Part shown: positions 31,366-42,610 of the stretch, in pieces
Position numbering within the stretch: the stretch's first letter is position 1
Layout: each line of letters starts with the position of its first letter
Source: Pithys albifrons albifrons
Lineage: Eukaryota > Chordata > Aves > Passeriformes > Thamnophilidae
DNA length: 64,000 nt
Direction of reading: 5' to 3'
Assembly (NCBI RefSeq): GCF_047495875.1
Contig: NC_092480.1
Coordinates: 4,836,001 to 4,900,000, forward strand
The notes under the pieces: generated by a model
What the model saw: the letters and a program-made list of their open reading frames with translations, nothing else
Told to the model about the DNA's origin: nothing
Database searches by the model: none
Made by a program: the position numbers and the translations under genes

Positions 31366-32164
31366 TGCTGAGCTGTAGCTACAATCAGTACCAGGGACTT
31401 TGGTTCCTTTCTCTGCAGTTTCTTCAGGGCTGAGGGTGATAAATAAAAGCAGGATAACAAATTTGGGCATGGAGGGCTCAGGCACTGGAGGAAGGAGGAT
31501 CCCTGTGTACAGAGACCAGGAAAAGGCACATTCATGGGAGACAGAACCACCCACAGCCCTGAGGAAACTTCTAATTTCTTCCCCCTCACCGATAATTTAA
31601 TAACCAATTAATATTTAGTCAACAAGTAGCTGTGCTAAATCCAAGGAGATGGATTTCACAGGAGGGCTATTTCATGTTAAATGAGCACTGACTCATCAGC
31701 AGCATTTACCAAGGATTATGGATTAGCTGCGTGCCCAGTATCCATCACCACAAATCCAGCAGGGATGTGGCTGCTGGAAGGGCTGGAATGTGGCTATTCC
31801 ATGATGGGGGAGCATCTGCAGCCACTTCCACAGCCCCTCTGAGGGGTCCTGTCACACAGAGCCCTATCAGGGACATTTCCAGAATGTCCAAAATAGAAGC
31901 CAAAAGGTGACCCCAACCAATGATCCCAGACATTTAAAGCTCTCCCCAAGATAAGGCTCAGCACGGAGCTGGGAGTGAGCAAAGTGGATACTCAGCAGGA
32001 GGGATGGAGGGCAGGAAAGCATCCTAATTACCAATCCCTGAAAAACAGGGCACACAGCATCACATCCTGCAAACATTTTGTAGAGGAATCCCTCCCTGAA
32101 AGTGTGTTTTGCCAAGGCTGGGTTGTTTGTTCAAAGCAGAAAAAAACCACCAAAACCACAAGGT
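31366..32164. other. Unique sequence
   Basis: No gene recognised. Positions 31590-31735 are AT-rich (CCGATAATTTAATAACC, AATTAATATTTAGTC) and may be a small CNE. Confidence 0.4.
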
Positions 32165-32330
32165 GGGTCTTTCCACCCCTGGAAGTGTTCAAGGCCAGGT
32201 TGGATGGGGCTTGGAGCAACCTTGTTTAGTGGGAGGTGCTTTGCCCATGGCAAGGGGGTGGAATGAGGTGGTTTTTGAGATTCTTTCCAACCCAAACCTT
32301 TCTAGGATTGTGGGATTCCACAATTCTAGG
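32165..32330 (+). mobile_element. CR1 LINE 3' fragment
   Basis: Sense-oriented: CCCTGGAAGTGTTCAAGGCC, GGTTGGATGGGGCTTGGAGC, TTTAGTGGGAGGTGC, TTCTTTCCAACCCAAACC and a decayed tail with GGGATTCCACAATTCTAGG. About 165 bp. Confidence 0.92.
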
Positions 32331-32584
32331 ACACAGGAATGTTGGGCTGTGGCAGACAGTGTGGGAAGCATCACCCTTCTGATGAAAAGGGAAAACTCAT
32401 CCCCTCCAGTCCTGACTCTTCTCTTCCCAAGGAAAGAGCTGAGCTAAACACCAGTGACCACACACCATCTTCCCCAACTCTCCTGCAGCCCATGCCTTTC
32501 CCATCCCTCTGGGAGGCAGGGTGGGTGTCCTGGGATGGGGTAGAGACGGGCTGTGTTCTGCCTCTTATCGGGGCTGCTGCTGCT
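32331..32584. other. Unique sequence, nothing recognised
   Basis: GC-moderate sequence between the CR1 and a CNE candidate; no feature. Confidence 0.4.
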
Positions 32585-32935
32585 GGAGGAGGTGATTAAC
32601 TCCCTGACCTGCCGAGCTTTAACGCGACCTCCGAGAATAGATAGAATCTTGTTATCTTGTAATGAGTTTTATGGCTTATTTCAGTACATTTTGGCCATGT
32701 TTCTCCAGTGATTAGGGCAATTATCAGCCTGTGCATTTCAGGATTATGAATTATGGAGCCTCTGAAAGGCTACAGAGATTTAATATCTCTCCCAGCTTCC
32801 CTCTGCCTCACTTCTTTCTGTTTAGAGCACGGCAATGATAGCACAGTAAAGGAATTGTGTATCAAAGCTCATCAGTGGGATCCAGCCATTACAATTAATA
32901 ACACGGGACATTTAACATTTTGTCCCCCAGGGGTG
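32585..32935. other. Strong candidate CNE
   Basis: About 350 bp of unique AT-rich sequence: GAGGTGATTAACTCCC, GCTTTAACGCGACCTCCG, TTATCTTGTAATGAGTTTTA, GATTAGGGCAATTATCAGCC, GGATTATGAATTATGG, GGCAATGATAGCACAG, CCATTACAATTAATAACACG. The first block looks like a HNF1/homeodomain half site, and TTATC/GATA cores recur. The combination of length, A/T cores and lack of decay makes this one of the best enhancer-type candidates. Confidence 0.5.
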
Positions 32936-34084
32936 CAGGGCACAGTCACATCCCTGGGGTACCACCAGCAGGGATGCAGGTGATGCCTGTCAGGGGATGT
33001 CCTGGCCCTTGCAGGAGTGAGTCACAGATTCCAGGCTGGGATTTGGGGGATGTCATTAATCCCAAGGTGGTTAAACACAGGCTGTGGACACACCACCCAT
33101 CTGACCCAGCCTGTGGCTATTTCAGGGCTCCCTGGCTCACCTGGCTGGGGACACCCAGTTCTACTCTTGGCCCTCTCCCTGGAGTGCCCTGTCCCATCTG
33201 AAGCTTATTTAGAAGCCTAAAGCCCCTGAGCAGCTTAGGGCTGGACTGTGCACTCAGGATTAGCAGCTGGAGAAGGGACGCCCTGGGCTTGGACCTGCTC
33301 TGGGCTGCCCTGAGCAAACGGCATGGCCAGGCTGGAGCCATCCACGTGGGCACCAGCACAAGCCCCTTGCTCTCCTAAGGACCTCAGTAGGCTTCAAAGC
33401 ACCTCGAGAAAAGCCACCAGCATGACTTTGTGGGAGGGAAAATTGAGGTCCAATGTGTTGCTGGGAATGAAATCCACTGTCAGCTTGGAGCTGGAGGATG
33501 GGATGCCCATGCACAAAACCAGCCTGAGCTGAGCCTGAACTGGTTTTGTGGGAGGGGAGGGCTGTCTGGGGGTCTCCTGGTTGGATAAGGAGAGTGGAGA
33601 GAACATCAGCCCTGCCCTGGATCCCAGCCCGTACGAGCATGAACCCAAAGGGGGATCCCTGCCCGAATCCAGGCTTCCACATGCAGAATCCGGATGCACC
33701 AAACCCATGCCCAGCATCCCCCCACTGAAGGGCTTCACTTCACAGCCAAGAAGCACAAAGGACATTTGGATGCTCTTGTGAGCTCCCAGATCCTGCTTAT
33801 ATATAAAAATAATCTGTTGTGTGTCCCCTGATTGCACTGGGGACAGCTGAGGCCAGGCTGGGCCAAGTCCTGCTGCCATCACCCATCCTTAGCACCATCC
33901 AGATGGAGCCTTTTAACGGTCCTGATGCACACTTGGTTTTATTTTTATTTTTTCCTCCCTGCAAATGATCACTGGAACTTGATGGCTGCTTGGGAAAACA
34001 CAGACGGCAGCAGAAACCTTTCGGTGCAGGGAGCTGTGCTGGCTCAGCTTCCTCCTCTCCCCCTTCGTGGGGATGTGGGTGCTT
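32936..34084. other. Unique GC-moderate sequence, no gene recognised
   Basis: Minus-strand frames of 140 and 162 codons (33260-33682, 33394-33882) overlap each other in different frames and show no domain. Nothing else of note. Confidence 0.45.
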
Positions 34085-34245
34085 CTTCCGCGCAGGAAAA
34101 CGTAAAATATTAATTCTGCATCGAAATAAAATTAAGCCTTTGGAAATGAGCTCCAAGAAATAAAGTCGTCGCTTGAGTTAATTAAGAAGTGATTATACGG
34201 CGAGGCTGCAATAAAAGCTCTGACGATACAGGACACACCGAGATG
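34085..34245. other. Strong candidate CNE
   Basis: AT-rich with CpGs retained at many points: AAAACGTAAAATATTAATTC, GCATCGAAATAAAATTAAGC, AAAGTCGTCGCTTGAG, TTAATTAAGAAGTGATTATA and CGGCGAGGCTGCAATAAAAG. CpG survival in AT-rich non-repeat DNA suggests selection. No open frame. Confidence 0.5.
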
Positions 34246-34844
34246 CTGCCACAGGCAGGATGGAGAAGGAGCTGGACATCATCCTGGGGAAGGGATGGGG
34301 GAAAGGAGCACCTGGACTGGCCCCAGCTCTTGGCCTGTGCTCTTTGCTCTGCTCCATCCCGTCTCCATCCCTCGCCCTGCTCCGTGCTGGGCTCGCCTAA
34401 ATCATTCCACAAAGCACTAGATGCAAAAAATATGCAAAACCAGACGTCCCCCAAGGGGTGCAAGTGCCTCTGCCCTCCACGAGATGACAGATAAAATCCC
34501 CTGTTACTGGAGGAAGGTAATTTGACATAACAGCTGTTCTGACATTCTCTCCCTATGGATATTGCCTGCAATAAGAATGCAAATCAGCGCTCTTTGCACT
34601 TCTCCTGGAGAGCAACTTTCACCTGAAGGGTGGAGAGCAGTTCCAAAAAGGGAACCCATTAACACCTGGCTCCTCCCAGCCTCGACTCCCAGCTCCCTCC
34701 ACCCCTGTCCACAGCCACCCCGGGAGTGAAACCTGCACCCTGGTGACTGGAGCAGCAGGAAAACGAGGAAACTTGTCCATATCTTGGCAGTAAAACCACT
34801 GCTTAGCACCTTGCCTCAGTTTCCTTACTGTAAAACCCAGAACC
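34246..34844. other. Unique sequence with a POU octamer and a MIR-like core
   Basis: A perfect octamer ATGCAAAT lies at 34577-34584. CTTGCCTCAGTTTCCTTACT followed by GTAAAACC at 34810-34837 closely resembles the reverse of the conserved MIR SINE core (CCTCAGTTTCC plus a TGTAAAA step), so a decayed MIR may abut the CR1 on the right. No gene. Confidence 0.4.
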
Positions 34845-34973
34845 ACAGAATCATAGAATGGATTGGGTTGGAAAAGACCTCCGAGATCATCAAGTCCAAC
34901 CCTTGGTCCAACTCCAGTTTCTTTACCAGATCATGGCACTCAGTGCCACGTCCAGTCTCAGATCAAGATGCCC
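34845..34973 (-). mobile_element. Young-subfamily CR1 3' end, strongly truncated
   Basis: Reverse orientation: CAGAATCATAGAATGG, ATTGGGTTGGAAAAGACC, TCCGAGATCATCAAGTCC, AACCCTTGGTCCAACTCC, ACCAGATCATGGCACTCAGT, then divergence after GCCACGTCC. Same subfamily as 20189 and 42030 but only about 125 bp long. Confidence 0.93.
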
Positions 34974-36700
34974 GTGGTGGTAGAAGACCTGGAGATGAGG
35001 CACAGACAAAGGTTGCAGACAGCACCAGCTTGGGGTGACTCCTCCCTCACTGAGCACCATTTCTGCAATTCAAAATGAAGCCATCCATGTACACACCATT
35101 CCCTGGGCCCTCCCATCCTCTGGGATGACTGACCTGGCCCAAGCAGGAGGAACCTCCTCACTCTCCCTCCCCATCACTCCTCTGCCTGGGCAGAAGATGC
35201 TCCGATCCTTGAGCACCAATGGTGAGTGCCCTGCTGCTTTCTGTGTGGCAGCCACTAATTATCCCGTGAATTTCCGGGCTCCTGGGATGCACACAGATGG
35301 ATATCGAGCTTAACAGCAGCCTCAGAACGTCTGCCAATCATCCCACAGCAACACCTGGTGGGTGACTGACCTCAGTGGCCTTGTAGCAACCTCCACTGCA
35401 GGATGGACATCCCAAAGTGGCACCACAGCTCTCCAGAGGGGACAAGGGAAAAGCCCCCAAGCCCCTCCACTCCAGATGGGAGCCATTCATCTCCCCACAT
35501 CCACAGGGACCCAAAGCCACGTCCATCTCCCACGTGCCAACATATTGCCTGCCACCCCCTCATCCAGCATTCAGGGGGGCTTGCTCCCTTCTGTTGATGA
35601 TATTTTACTTTGTATAATTAAACCTTAATGAGAACAGGGACCAGAGCTTCCCTAGTGAGTCTCCTAACCCCTGAACGAGGGAGCCACTCAGATTCCTAAT
35701 TAATAAATACCTATTGGTATACAAAGCAGAGAGCTGTGAGCAGGAGGCCAGCCCAGCACCTCCCATTTGCCAATGTCCTTCAGCACTTCCTGGAGAGCTG
35801 GGGGTTCAAATTCCCAGGAAAAAAAAAAAAAAGGAAGAAGGAGGATTGATTCCCAGGTGGCTGCTCGAAGTCCTCAGCCACTGGATTAAAATCCAGTTAT
35901 CACCACTCCATTGCTTCTGTCAATTTAGACTTGATTTTTTTTTCCCTCCTCCTGCAGTTGAGCATTTTGATTAATTCAAATCACATCACTCCCAGACAAG
36001 TCACACAGATTTACTATCCACTGGAAAACAGTTGTACAAGTGGGCTGAGGCTGCTCCGTGTCCAAAGATCCAGGTTTGAGCTGCTCCAGAATACAGAAAC
36101 ACCACCTTAAGCTTCAACTCAGCCTTGGTGAGCTCTGGGGGAGCCAGCCTAAGCCAGAGCATCCCCAGCAGCTCCACCAACCTCTTCAAACAAGCCTAGA
36201 AAACAAATGCCACAACAAAAGAGATGCAGGACTGAGGAATGTGCAGCCCTCTCCATCCTGGAGGAGATACCCCAAGGCATCCTCAGCTCCAGAGGGTGAT
36301 GGATGGAAGACAGACACTGGCAGTGCAGGGTTGGGGTTTAGACCTTTAACAGTGTCTGTTTTTACCATCCTGCATCCCAAAACGTGTCCCTGGTTTAGCT
36401 TTGCCAAATAAATTAAAACTGTCAGCAGGTACTTTACTATTATTTTGAGTTAAGTCGATAAAGGAGCAGCTCTTTTTTTTCAGGACAGACACCCCCCAAG
36501 GTGCTTCTCACCACAACAACGCTCCTACAAACCAGGAAAAACTTCTAATCCCCCATCCCACGCAGGGAGCTGAGCCCCAGAGAGGGGAATTTGACAACAT
36601 CTGTGGCAGAGAAAGAAAGGAAAATCAGGTTTCCTGAGGTCTCCCAGTGAATGGGCCACCCTCACTCTCCAAACCAATGAAAGCCCTGAAAATGGACACA
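34974..36700. other. Unique sequence; possible small CNE at 35245-35335
   Basis: No gene recognised. The 35245-35335 stretch (CCACTAATTATCCCGTGAAT, GGATATCGAGCTTAACAGC) and 35685-35725 (CTAATTAATAAATACC) are weak element candidates. An A run occurs at 35819-35832. Confidence 0.4.
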
Positions 36701-37000
36701 CTTAAACAGGCTTAACCCTCCATTAAATCACTTCAGTCTCACTTGGTAATTTACTGTTGCAAGCAAAATCAATTTAAGCAAAGGTTAAACTAGTTCTGTC
36801 TGTATTAGGAGTCTGCACCATTTTAAATAAATTGATTTAAAATCAATTTACTTGATTTTGTGCAACTTTTCTAATACAAGCAAAGATGTTGTTAAGCTCA
36901 GGTTGAATTTTGGTCGTTGCTTGCCTTTCCCAAATGATGTCAAATATCAAATTTGGATGATAATTTTAAGTAATAATAAAGACTCCATAGTCAACCCAGC
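36701..37000. other. Candidate CNE with an 11-bp palindrome
   Basis: AT-rich unique sequence: CCTCCATTAAATCACTTC, GGTAATTTACTGTTGC, and at 36828-36850 two perfect 11-bp arms, TAAATTGATTT and AAATCAATTTA, around a single A. Positions 36950-36985 continue AT-rich (GATGATAATTTTAAGTAATA). It fits an enhancer-like element or an AT-rich matrix-associated stretch. Confidence 0.4.
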
Positions 37001-38079
37001 TTTAAACAGAGTAAAAAAGTCATGGGGCTCTTCCAAAGCATTGCCCAAAGTTTTCTGGGAAGCACAGAAAGCTCCAACCTGCTTTTCCCAAGGAACTAAA
37101 GGAGAGTCAATACACAAAAAAAAAGCTTTTCATTTCTTTGTTCCCCATCCTGGGTTACTGCCCTGCCCTCTGGTCTTTGGTGGTCGTGATTGTGAGCAGG
37201 TCCAGGTGTGGCATCAAATTCAAAGCATCTTTAGCATGATGAGGACTTAATAATAACCCATGTCTTCAGTATCTGCAAAGCCCTCTCTGAAAGGAGGCCA
37301 TCAAAGCACCCTATTGACAGCCTTGTCCCATCACCAGGGTAGAAAGAGGAATAAAAATAGCTCGAGATCAGTGGGAGGAAAAAAACCCACCAAAGTCCCT
37401 TCTCTTTGTCGAACAAAACCGACCTCTCATCCCACGAAGAATAACCCCCAGCAGACTCCCAAAAGCTTGGAAGACACAGGGAACCATTTGATTTTCACCT
37501 CTGGGCTGCATAAAATGTTGAGGAAGGACCTTTTGTGTGCATCATCATCCCTAACCCAAAAATTCCCGGAGTGTGAGGAGCCATGGAAGTGGCTGGGAGG
37601 GACATGGCAAGGGAAGGGGTTGCACTGCAGTCCTAAGGATGTGCTCTGGTGGGATGAGGATGGAGGAGTTAGCTGGAATTGGGGTAGGGGAGGTCTAATC
37701 TCACCCCCAAAGACTCCTTGGTGCACTGAGATCTGGGTTACCCATCCCTATCCCTTGGGAACTGCAAGACCTTGCCAAGGTTTCTGCCCTGCATGACTCT
37801 GAGCCAGATGACGTGATTCCCTGGAGCAGTTAATTCTTCCTGAGGTTTGCTAAACTCTCAGCCTCTGTAATGACTTGGGGCAGGAGGTCTCGTGGGGTGA
37901 TTGCAACACTAATAAAATTTTACTGTGGATATAAAATTCCCCTGTATCAAGCTTAATTTGGTTTATTTTCAATTCCATGGGACATCCCTTGGATGCTGAA
38001 CTAAGAGAGAGTGAGGAGGAGCCCCAGGTGACCTCCCCGCCATCACTGACCCTCCCAGGAGAGAAGGGGTGTCCTGTTG
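37001..38079. other. Unique sequence, no gene recognised
   Basis: A 178-codon + frame (37260-37796) without domains is the longest here and is not supported by any family resemblance. A CTCF-like near match lies at 37164 (separate entry). Confidence 0.4.
37164..37175 (-). promoter_or_regulatory. CTCF-like near match
   Basis: Reverse complement GACCAGAGGGCA matches 11 of 12 positions of CASYAGRKGGCR (first base differs, a commonly tolerated change). Same orientation as the other three candidates in the window. Weak evidence alone. Confidence 0.3.
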
Positions 38080-38243
38080 CCCAGAGAAGCTGTGAGTGCC
38101 CCATCCCTGGAAGTGTCCAAGGCCAGGTTGGATGGGGCTTGGAGCAACCTGAGATAGTGGGAGGTGTCCCTGCCCATGGCAGTGAGTGGAATAAGCTGAG
38201 CTTTAAGGTTCCTTCCATTCCAAAGCAGTCCATGATTCCATGA
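38080..38243 (+). mobile_element. CR1 LINE 3' fragment
   Basis: Sense-oriented: TGCCCAGAGAAGCTGTGAG, CCCATCCCTGGAAGTGTCC, GGTTGGATGGGGCTTGGAGC, GGGAGGTGTCCCTGCCC, TTCCTTCCATTCCAAAGC and a tail with ATGATTCCATGAAC. About 160 bp. Confidence 0.93.
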
Positions 38244-38549
38244 ACACTGTGAAACACTCCAGGGAAGAACTGAACTATTTGGCAAACGAGACCCTGATCC
38301 CAGTGTCCTGATCCTCTAATTCCTTCTACCTCTCCCATCCCCAGTGAGAACTAATTCCAAGTCCTCTGATTTACAGCTGATGATGCAGAGAGTGAAGTGC
38401 AGAGATTGGCTTTTCTTCCCCAGCTCTACAGGATGGAGAGGAAAAGGCTGAGAGCAGAGTGGAGAGGATTTGTGAATTCAGAGAAGGGGGCTGAGGAGAG
38501 GACAAGGTTGGAAATTTCCTCCTGGCAGCCCCTTTCAAGAAGAGTATTA
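38244..38549. other. Unique sequence
   Basis: No gene recognised. GATTTACAGCTGATGATGC near 38369 faintly recalls a MIR core. Confidence 0.35.
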
Positions 38550-38850
38550 GAATTTATTTTCAATTATACACAAGAATAAGCTGTCTGCAGTATAGTTAAC
38601 TTTCAATTTCAACCAATTTTCGACGCATTCAATCACAGATGCCTCAGTGATTAAGAATCTATGTTGCAAAACAATTCCCACTTTGCAACAATGCAATCAA
38701 ACAGATCTACAACTCATAACCCATTATCCAAGAGTTTTTCAGCTCACTGGGGAAGTGAAATGGGATTCACCAAGCGTGCCCTTTCCTTACCCAGCGAGCC
38801 CCCAAGCTCATTTGCAAACAGATCTGTGACTCAAAACAACCCACATGGGG
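38550..38850. other. Strong candidate CNE
   Basis: AT-rich unique sequence: GAATTTATTTTCAATTATAC, GTATAGTTAACTTTCAATTT, CAACCAATTTTCGACGC, GCAATCAAACAGATCTACAA. Retained CpG in CGACGC, repeated TTTCAATT elements (38559, 38602, 38607) and absence of repeat homology favour a conserved element. No frame of interest. Confidence 0.45.
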
Positions 38851-41800
38851 ATGATTTTTTTTCTGTGGTTTGTGTCGCTTTTCCTCCCTCTCCCGAGATG
38901 CTGAAGTGCAAGTGTGGTGTGCAGGATGCTGTTTGCAGCTGCTTGGGAGGGCAGTGAGGGGCTGAAGGGGGGGTTTCCATCACCCATAAGAATGAAAGAA
39001 TGGTGAAGGCTTTGAAAAAAAAGTGCTTTTCCCCCACCCTTTTGCATCTTACAGTGACGTTCCGACCAACACGCAACCGGTCACAGCCAGCAACACTCTG
39101 GACCTCTCCTCACCCTGGGCTCAGTGATGAACCCCCATGTTCCCCTCTCCTGCTGCAGTTCCTGGGAAGGGGGGAAGCTCTCCCAGGATTTACAGGCTGC
39201 TGGTGGCTAAAGGATGTCTCCTGCCTGCAGCCCCAACAAGCACCGGATAAATCGAGCCTCTGTATGGCGAGCACGCCCCAGGGGCAGCAACTTCAAACCC
39301 AAGATGTTTCCTCTCCTGAGGCTGTTTTAAGTAGATAAATGTGATTCAGAGAAGCACAGACCCCCCTAAAACCCTCAGGAGCAGAGCAGCCAATTATTCC
39401 TGCTCTCAGAGGTGCCAATGTGTCCATCTGCTATTCAGTGCACGGAGAGTGACTGTCCAGTCCCGCTCACAGGGACCTCTCAAAAGGCCATCAGGTCCCT
39501 CTGGGAATGGACAGGTCACAATTGAAGATGTTGGGACTAGAAGGGCTCAGGCTGATGGGAGAGGAGGAGGAGGATTTTAAAGCTCACTCAGCCTGGAGGA
39601 GAGGCAGTAAAGCAGCTGAAGGAAATGACTTTCCTGTGTGAAGCACCATTTTGTCAAGACCAAAGTTGTCCCTGGGAAGGAGTTGATTTTGAGTCAGAAC
39701 CATCAGGAAGGAAATAAAGGGCATGAGGGACCAGGTGTTTGAAAGACACACTTTGGAAAGGCAAAGTGGAAGCACCACAAAACATCTGCACAGACCTCAA
39801 ATTGCCTCCCTGGGCTGTTCTACCCTATGGAAAATGCACTGAAGATCCCAAAACCTCCTTGTTTTGCCCTGATTTGGGACAGCAGGCACTGATGGGATCC
39901 ATGGAAGCAGACAGACATTCCCACCAAGGGACATCCCTGGCAGGGGATCCCAATCCCAAGGGAGCACACGTGCACCCCCTGCACCAGCTCCCCTCTCTCT
40001 TTGATGCTGACAAATAACAATTTCAAACTGGGGAAGACACCTGGGAGAGCCGAGGCACTTGTGCTACAAGATAATTAGAGATTATTATAATCGAAATTTC
40101 ATTGCCACATCAAACTGTGTCTTTTAGCATTAATTAATCTCCTCTCCCAGCCTCTGAGCACTCCCAGCTCCAGCGCTGTAGGACACCAGCTTGTCAAACA
40201 CACCAAAGACTTGCATCTCATTACCTTATCAGAGGGGCTGAGGGGAGCCAGGGAGCACGAGACACATTCCCTGGCACAGCCAGGGACGTGAGGATGCCTG
40301 AAAACCCCCTCCCTGGTTTGCAAACTTGTCAGACAAGGCACTCGAGGGATCCTCATCCCCTCCTCACATCCCCCTTCCTCTGCCTGGAATAGGCTTGGAA
40401 AAGATGCTGCATCGTCCCACTCCACTGTATGACCTTGAATAAATCATAAATGAAAACTGACAACATCCTTGCAGGGAATGGAGTGCTCATTCCTTGCCTT
40501 CTCAAGTGAATTGGGCTCTGAGGAGTCAATGCAACTACGCTGCTGTCTCAGTTATGGAGGAAAAATTCCCATTTAACATCCCATTCCCAGCTTGATGGAT
40601 GAGATCCCCCTCCTTCAGGAGGTTTGGGGATGGAGTGAGGCTAAATCCAGTTTTCTCCATGAGGTTCATGGCAGCTGCTGGATGAGACCAGGCAAGATGA
40701 ACACTGAAGATGTGGGAAGCTTGAAACAATGAGACCTATTTTGACACTCTCAGCACCTCTGGAAAAAAATCAAATCAAACAAAAATCCATGTGCAAGGGG
40801 AAAAACCTCAGCACAGGAACTCATGCCATGAGCCAGGCACACAGTTCATCCCTTGTAACAGTGGCTGAAGGAACTGGACACCCCCAAAACGTGACCAGGG
40901 CTGTGTATATATATTGGTGCTACGCATGAAGTGCTGTATGTTCTAGTCATTGATCCTCCACTGCTTTCATACCTCAGCTGCAAATAAATATCCTGTCCCT
41001 TGTTTCCACCTCTCCACTCCCCCTTTCCCCATTATTGGCTTTCTGACGGAAGGCTTTAATTTATTCCCCCTGCCATCTCTTTGTGCTGCTGTTTTCCAGC
41101 ACTTTACACCATATATTACCCACCCTCCTGTGTCATTTAACTCCACAAAGCGCTCGGAGATACAGTTTGCTTGAAGGATGCTGGGGCCATTAATCCTGAT
41201 TCCACAGCCCCGTGGAACATCCATGGCATTGCTACTGTGCTCACACACAGCCCTCCTTGGCTCCTTCTACATTGATACTCATTAATTTAACACCAAATTA
41301 ATAAAATCAAGCCCCTCCTGACCACTCGTGGCTTCCAGTTATCCAGGCAGAACTTTGTGGTTCCAGCTCCAGGAGAACATGGGGAGCAGCTGGATCGTGG
41401 CAAGCAGAAACCACCACGGGGAGGGGAACACCAGTCCCCTTCATCCCCAAAAATGGGACAATGAGAGGATGAAAAACATCAACTCCAGCAGATCCTCTCT
41501 CCTCTGAGCCGCTCCTGCCACGCTGCCTGGAAATTGCTCACCAGAGGGAGAGCTTTGATGAAAAATAGAAAGGGATGGGAAGAAAAAAAAAAACAGTGAA
41601 ATGAAAAAATGTCATTTCTTTTATTTATTTATTGGGATATTTCCGCGTGGGGAGAGGAGGACGGGCATGATTATTCATTGGATTCCACACTGGTGGATCC
41701 GCAGGGAGACGCCGCCGTCGCGCTGACACGTCGTTAGCGTGTATTAATTATGCTGGAGGGTGAGAGATGAGAGAGAGCCCCTGTCTCAGAGAGCTGTGAC

Positions 41801-42029
41801 TTCAACACAACACCTTCCTGCTCCAGCAAAGGCAAGGAATGAGTGAGTCCAGTTGCAGGAAGCAGTCCCTCAAATGCTGAGTTATCCAGGCTGGAAAAGG
41901 CCAACAAATCCCAACCCAAACCCTTGTGCTCCTGCCTGTTCCACAGCAAGCAAGTGTTGGCTTCATTTAAAATCAGGTCTGTTTTCAGCATCACTGGCAC
42001 ACCAGCAATCTGTGCCTCCCATGGCATTT
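38851..42029. other. Unique sequence with CNE candidates near 40060 and 41690
   Basis: No gene recognised across about 3.2 kb. Positions 40060-40145 (CAAGATAATTAGAGATTATT, ATAATCGAAATTTCATTGCC, AGCATTAATTAATCTCC) and 40975-41175 (partly TA-rich) are element candidates; the CpG-dense stretch at 41695-41755 is listed separately. A 12-A run occurs at 41582-41593. Confidence 0.4.
41695..41760. other. CpG-dense mini-element with TAATTA core
   Basis: In about 60 bp there are roughly nine CpGs (GACGCCGCCGTCGCGCTGAC, ACACGTCGTTAGCGTG) followed directly by GTATTAATTATGC. The surroundings have few CpGs. Such a sharp CpG cluster outside a repeat suggests an unmethylated or constrained element. Confidence 0.4.
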
Positions 42030-42490
42030 TAGAATCATAGAATGGATTGGATTGGAAAAGCCCTCTGAGCTCATCGAGTCCAACCCTCGGTCCAACTCCA
42101 GTCCCTTTACCAGATCATGGCACTCAGTGCCACGGCCAAGCTCAGCTGAAAAACCTCCAGGGATGGGGAATCCACCCCCTCTCTGGGCAGCCCATTCCAA
42201 TCCCTGAGCACTCTCTCTGCAAAGAATTTCTTTCTGCTCTCCAACTTCAATTTCCCCTGGCAGAGCTTGAGCCCATCGTGCCCCTTGTCCTATTGCTGAG
42301 TGCCTGGGAGAAGAGACCAACCCCCACCTGGCCACAACTTCCCTTCAGGCAGTTCCAGACAGTGCTGAGGTCACCTCTGAGCCTCCTCTTCTCCAGGCTG
42401 AACACCCCCAGCTCCCTCAGCCTCTCCCCACAGCACTTGTGCTCCAGTCCCTTCTCCAGTCTCATTGCTCTTCTCTGGACTCGCTCCATT
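42030..42490 (-). mobile_element. Young CR1 LINE, ORF2 C-terminus plus 3' UTR
   Basis: About 460 bp, reverse oriented, almost as long as the copy at 20189 and truncated within a few bases of the same place (CTCTTCTCTGGACTCGCTCC at the 5' edge). On the minus strand it encodes the ORF2 C-terminus ([19 protein letters not shown]) but a base loss near 42285 (CCCCTTGTCC instead of CCCCCTTGTCC) shifts the frame before the natural stop. Carries the GTGGCCAGGTGG lineage variant. Confidence 0.96.
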
Positions 42491-42504
42491 TTCCTTATGC
42501 ATGG

Positions 42505-42610
42505 ACAATCATGGGACTATGGAATGGTTTGGGTTGGAAGGGACCTTAAAGCTCATCTCATTCCACCCCCTGCCACAGGCAGGGACACCTTCCACCAGCC
42601 CAGGGTGCTC
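42505..42610 (-). mobile_element. CR1 LINE 3' fragment (other subfamily)
   Basis: Directly behind the young CR1 and in the same orientation: GACAATCATGGGACTATGG, TTTGGGTTGGAAGGGACC, TTAAAGCTCATCTCATTCC, GGGACACCTTCCACCAGCCC. About 105 bp. It belongs to the older GGAAGGGACC family, so two insertions sit tail to head. Confidence 0.9.
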
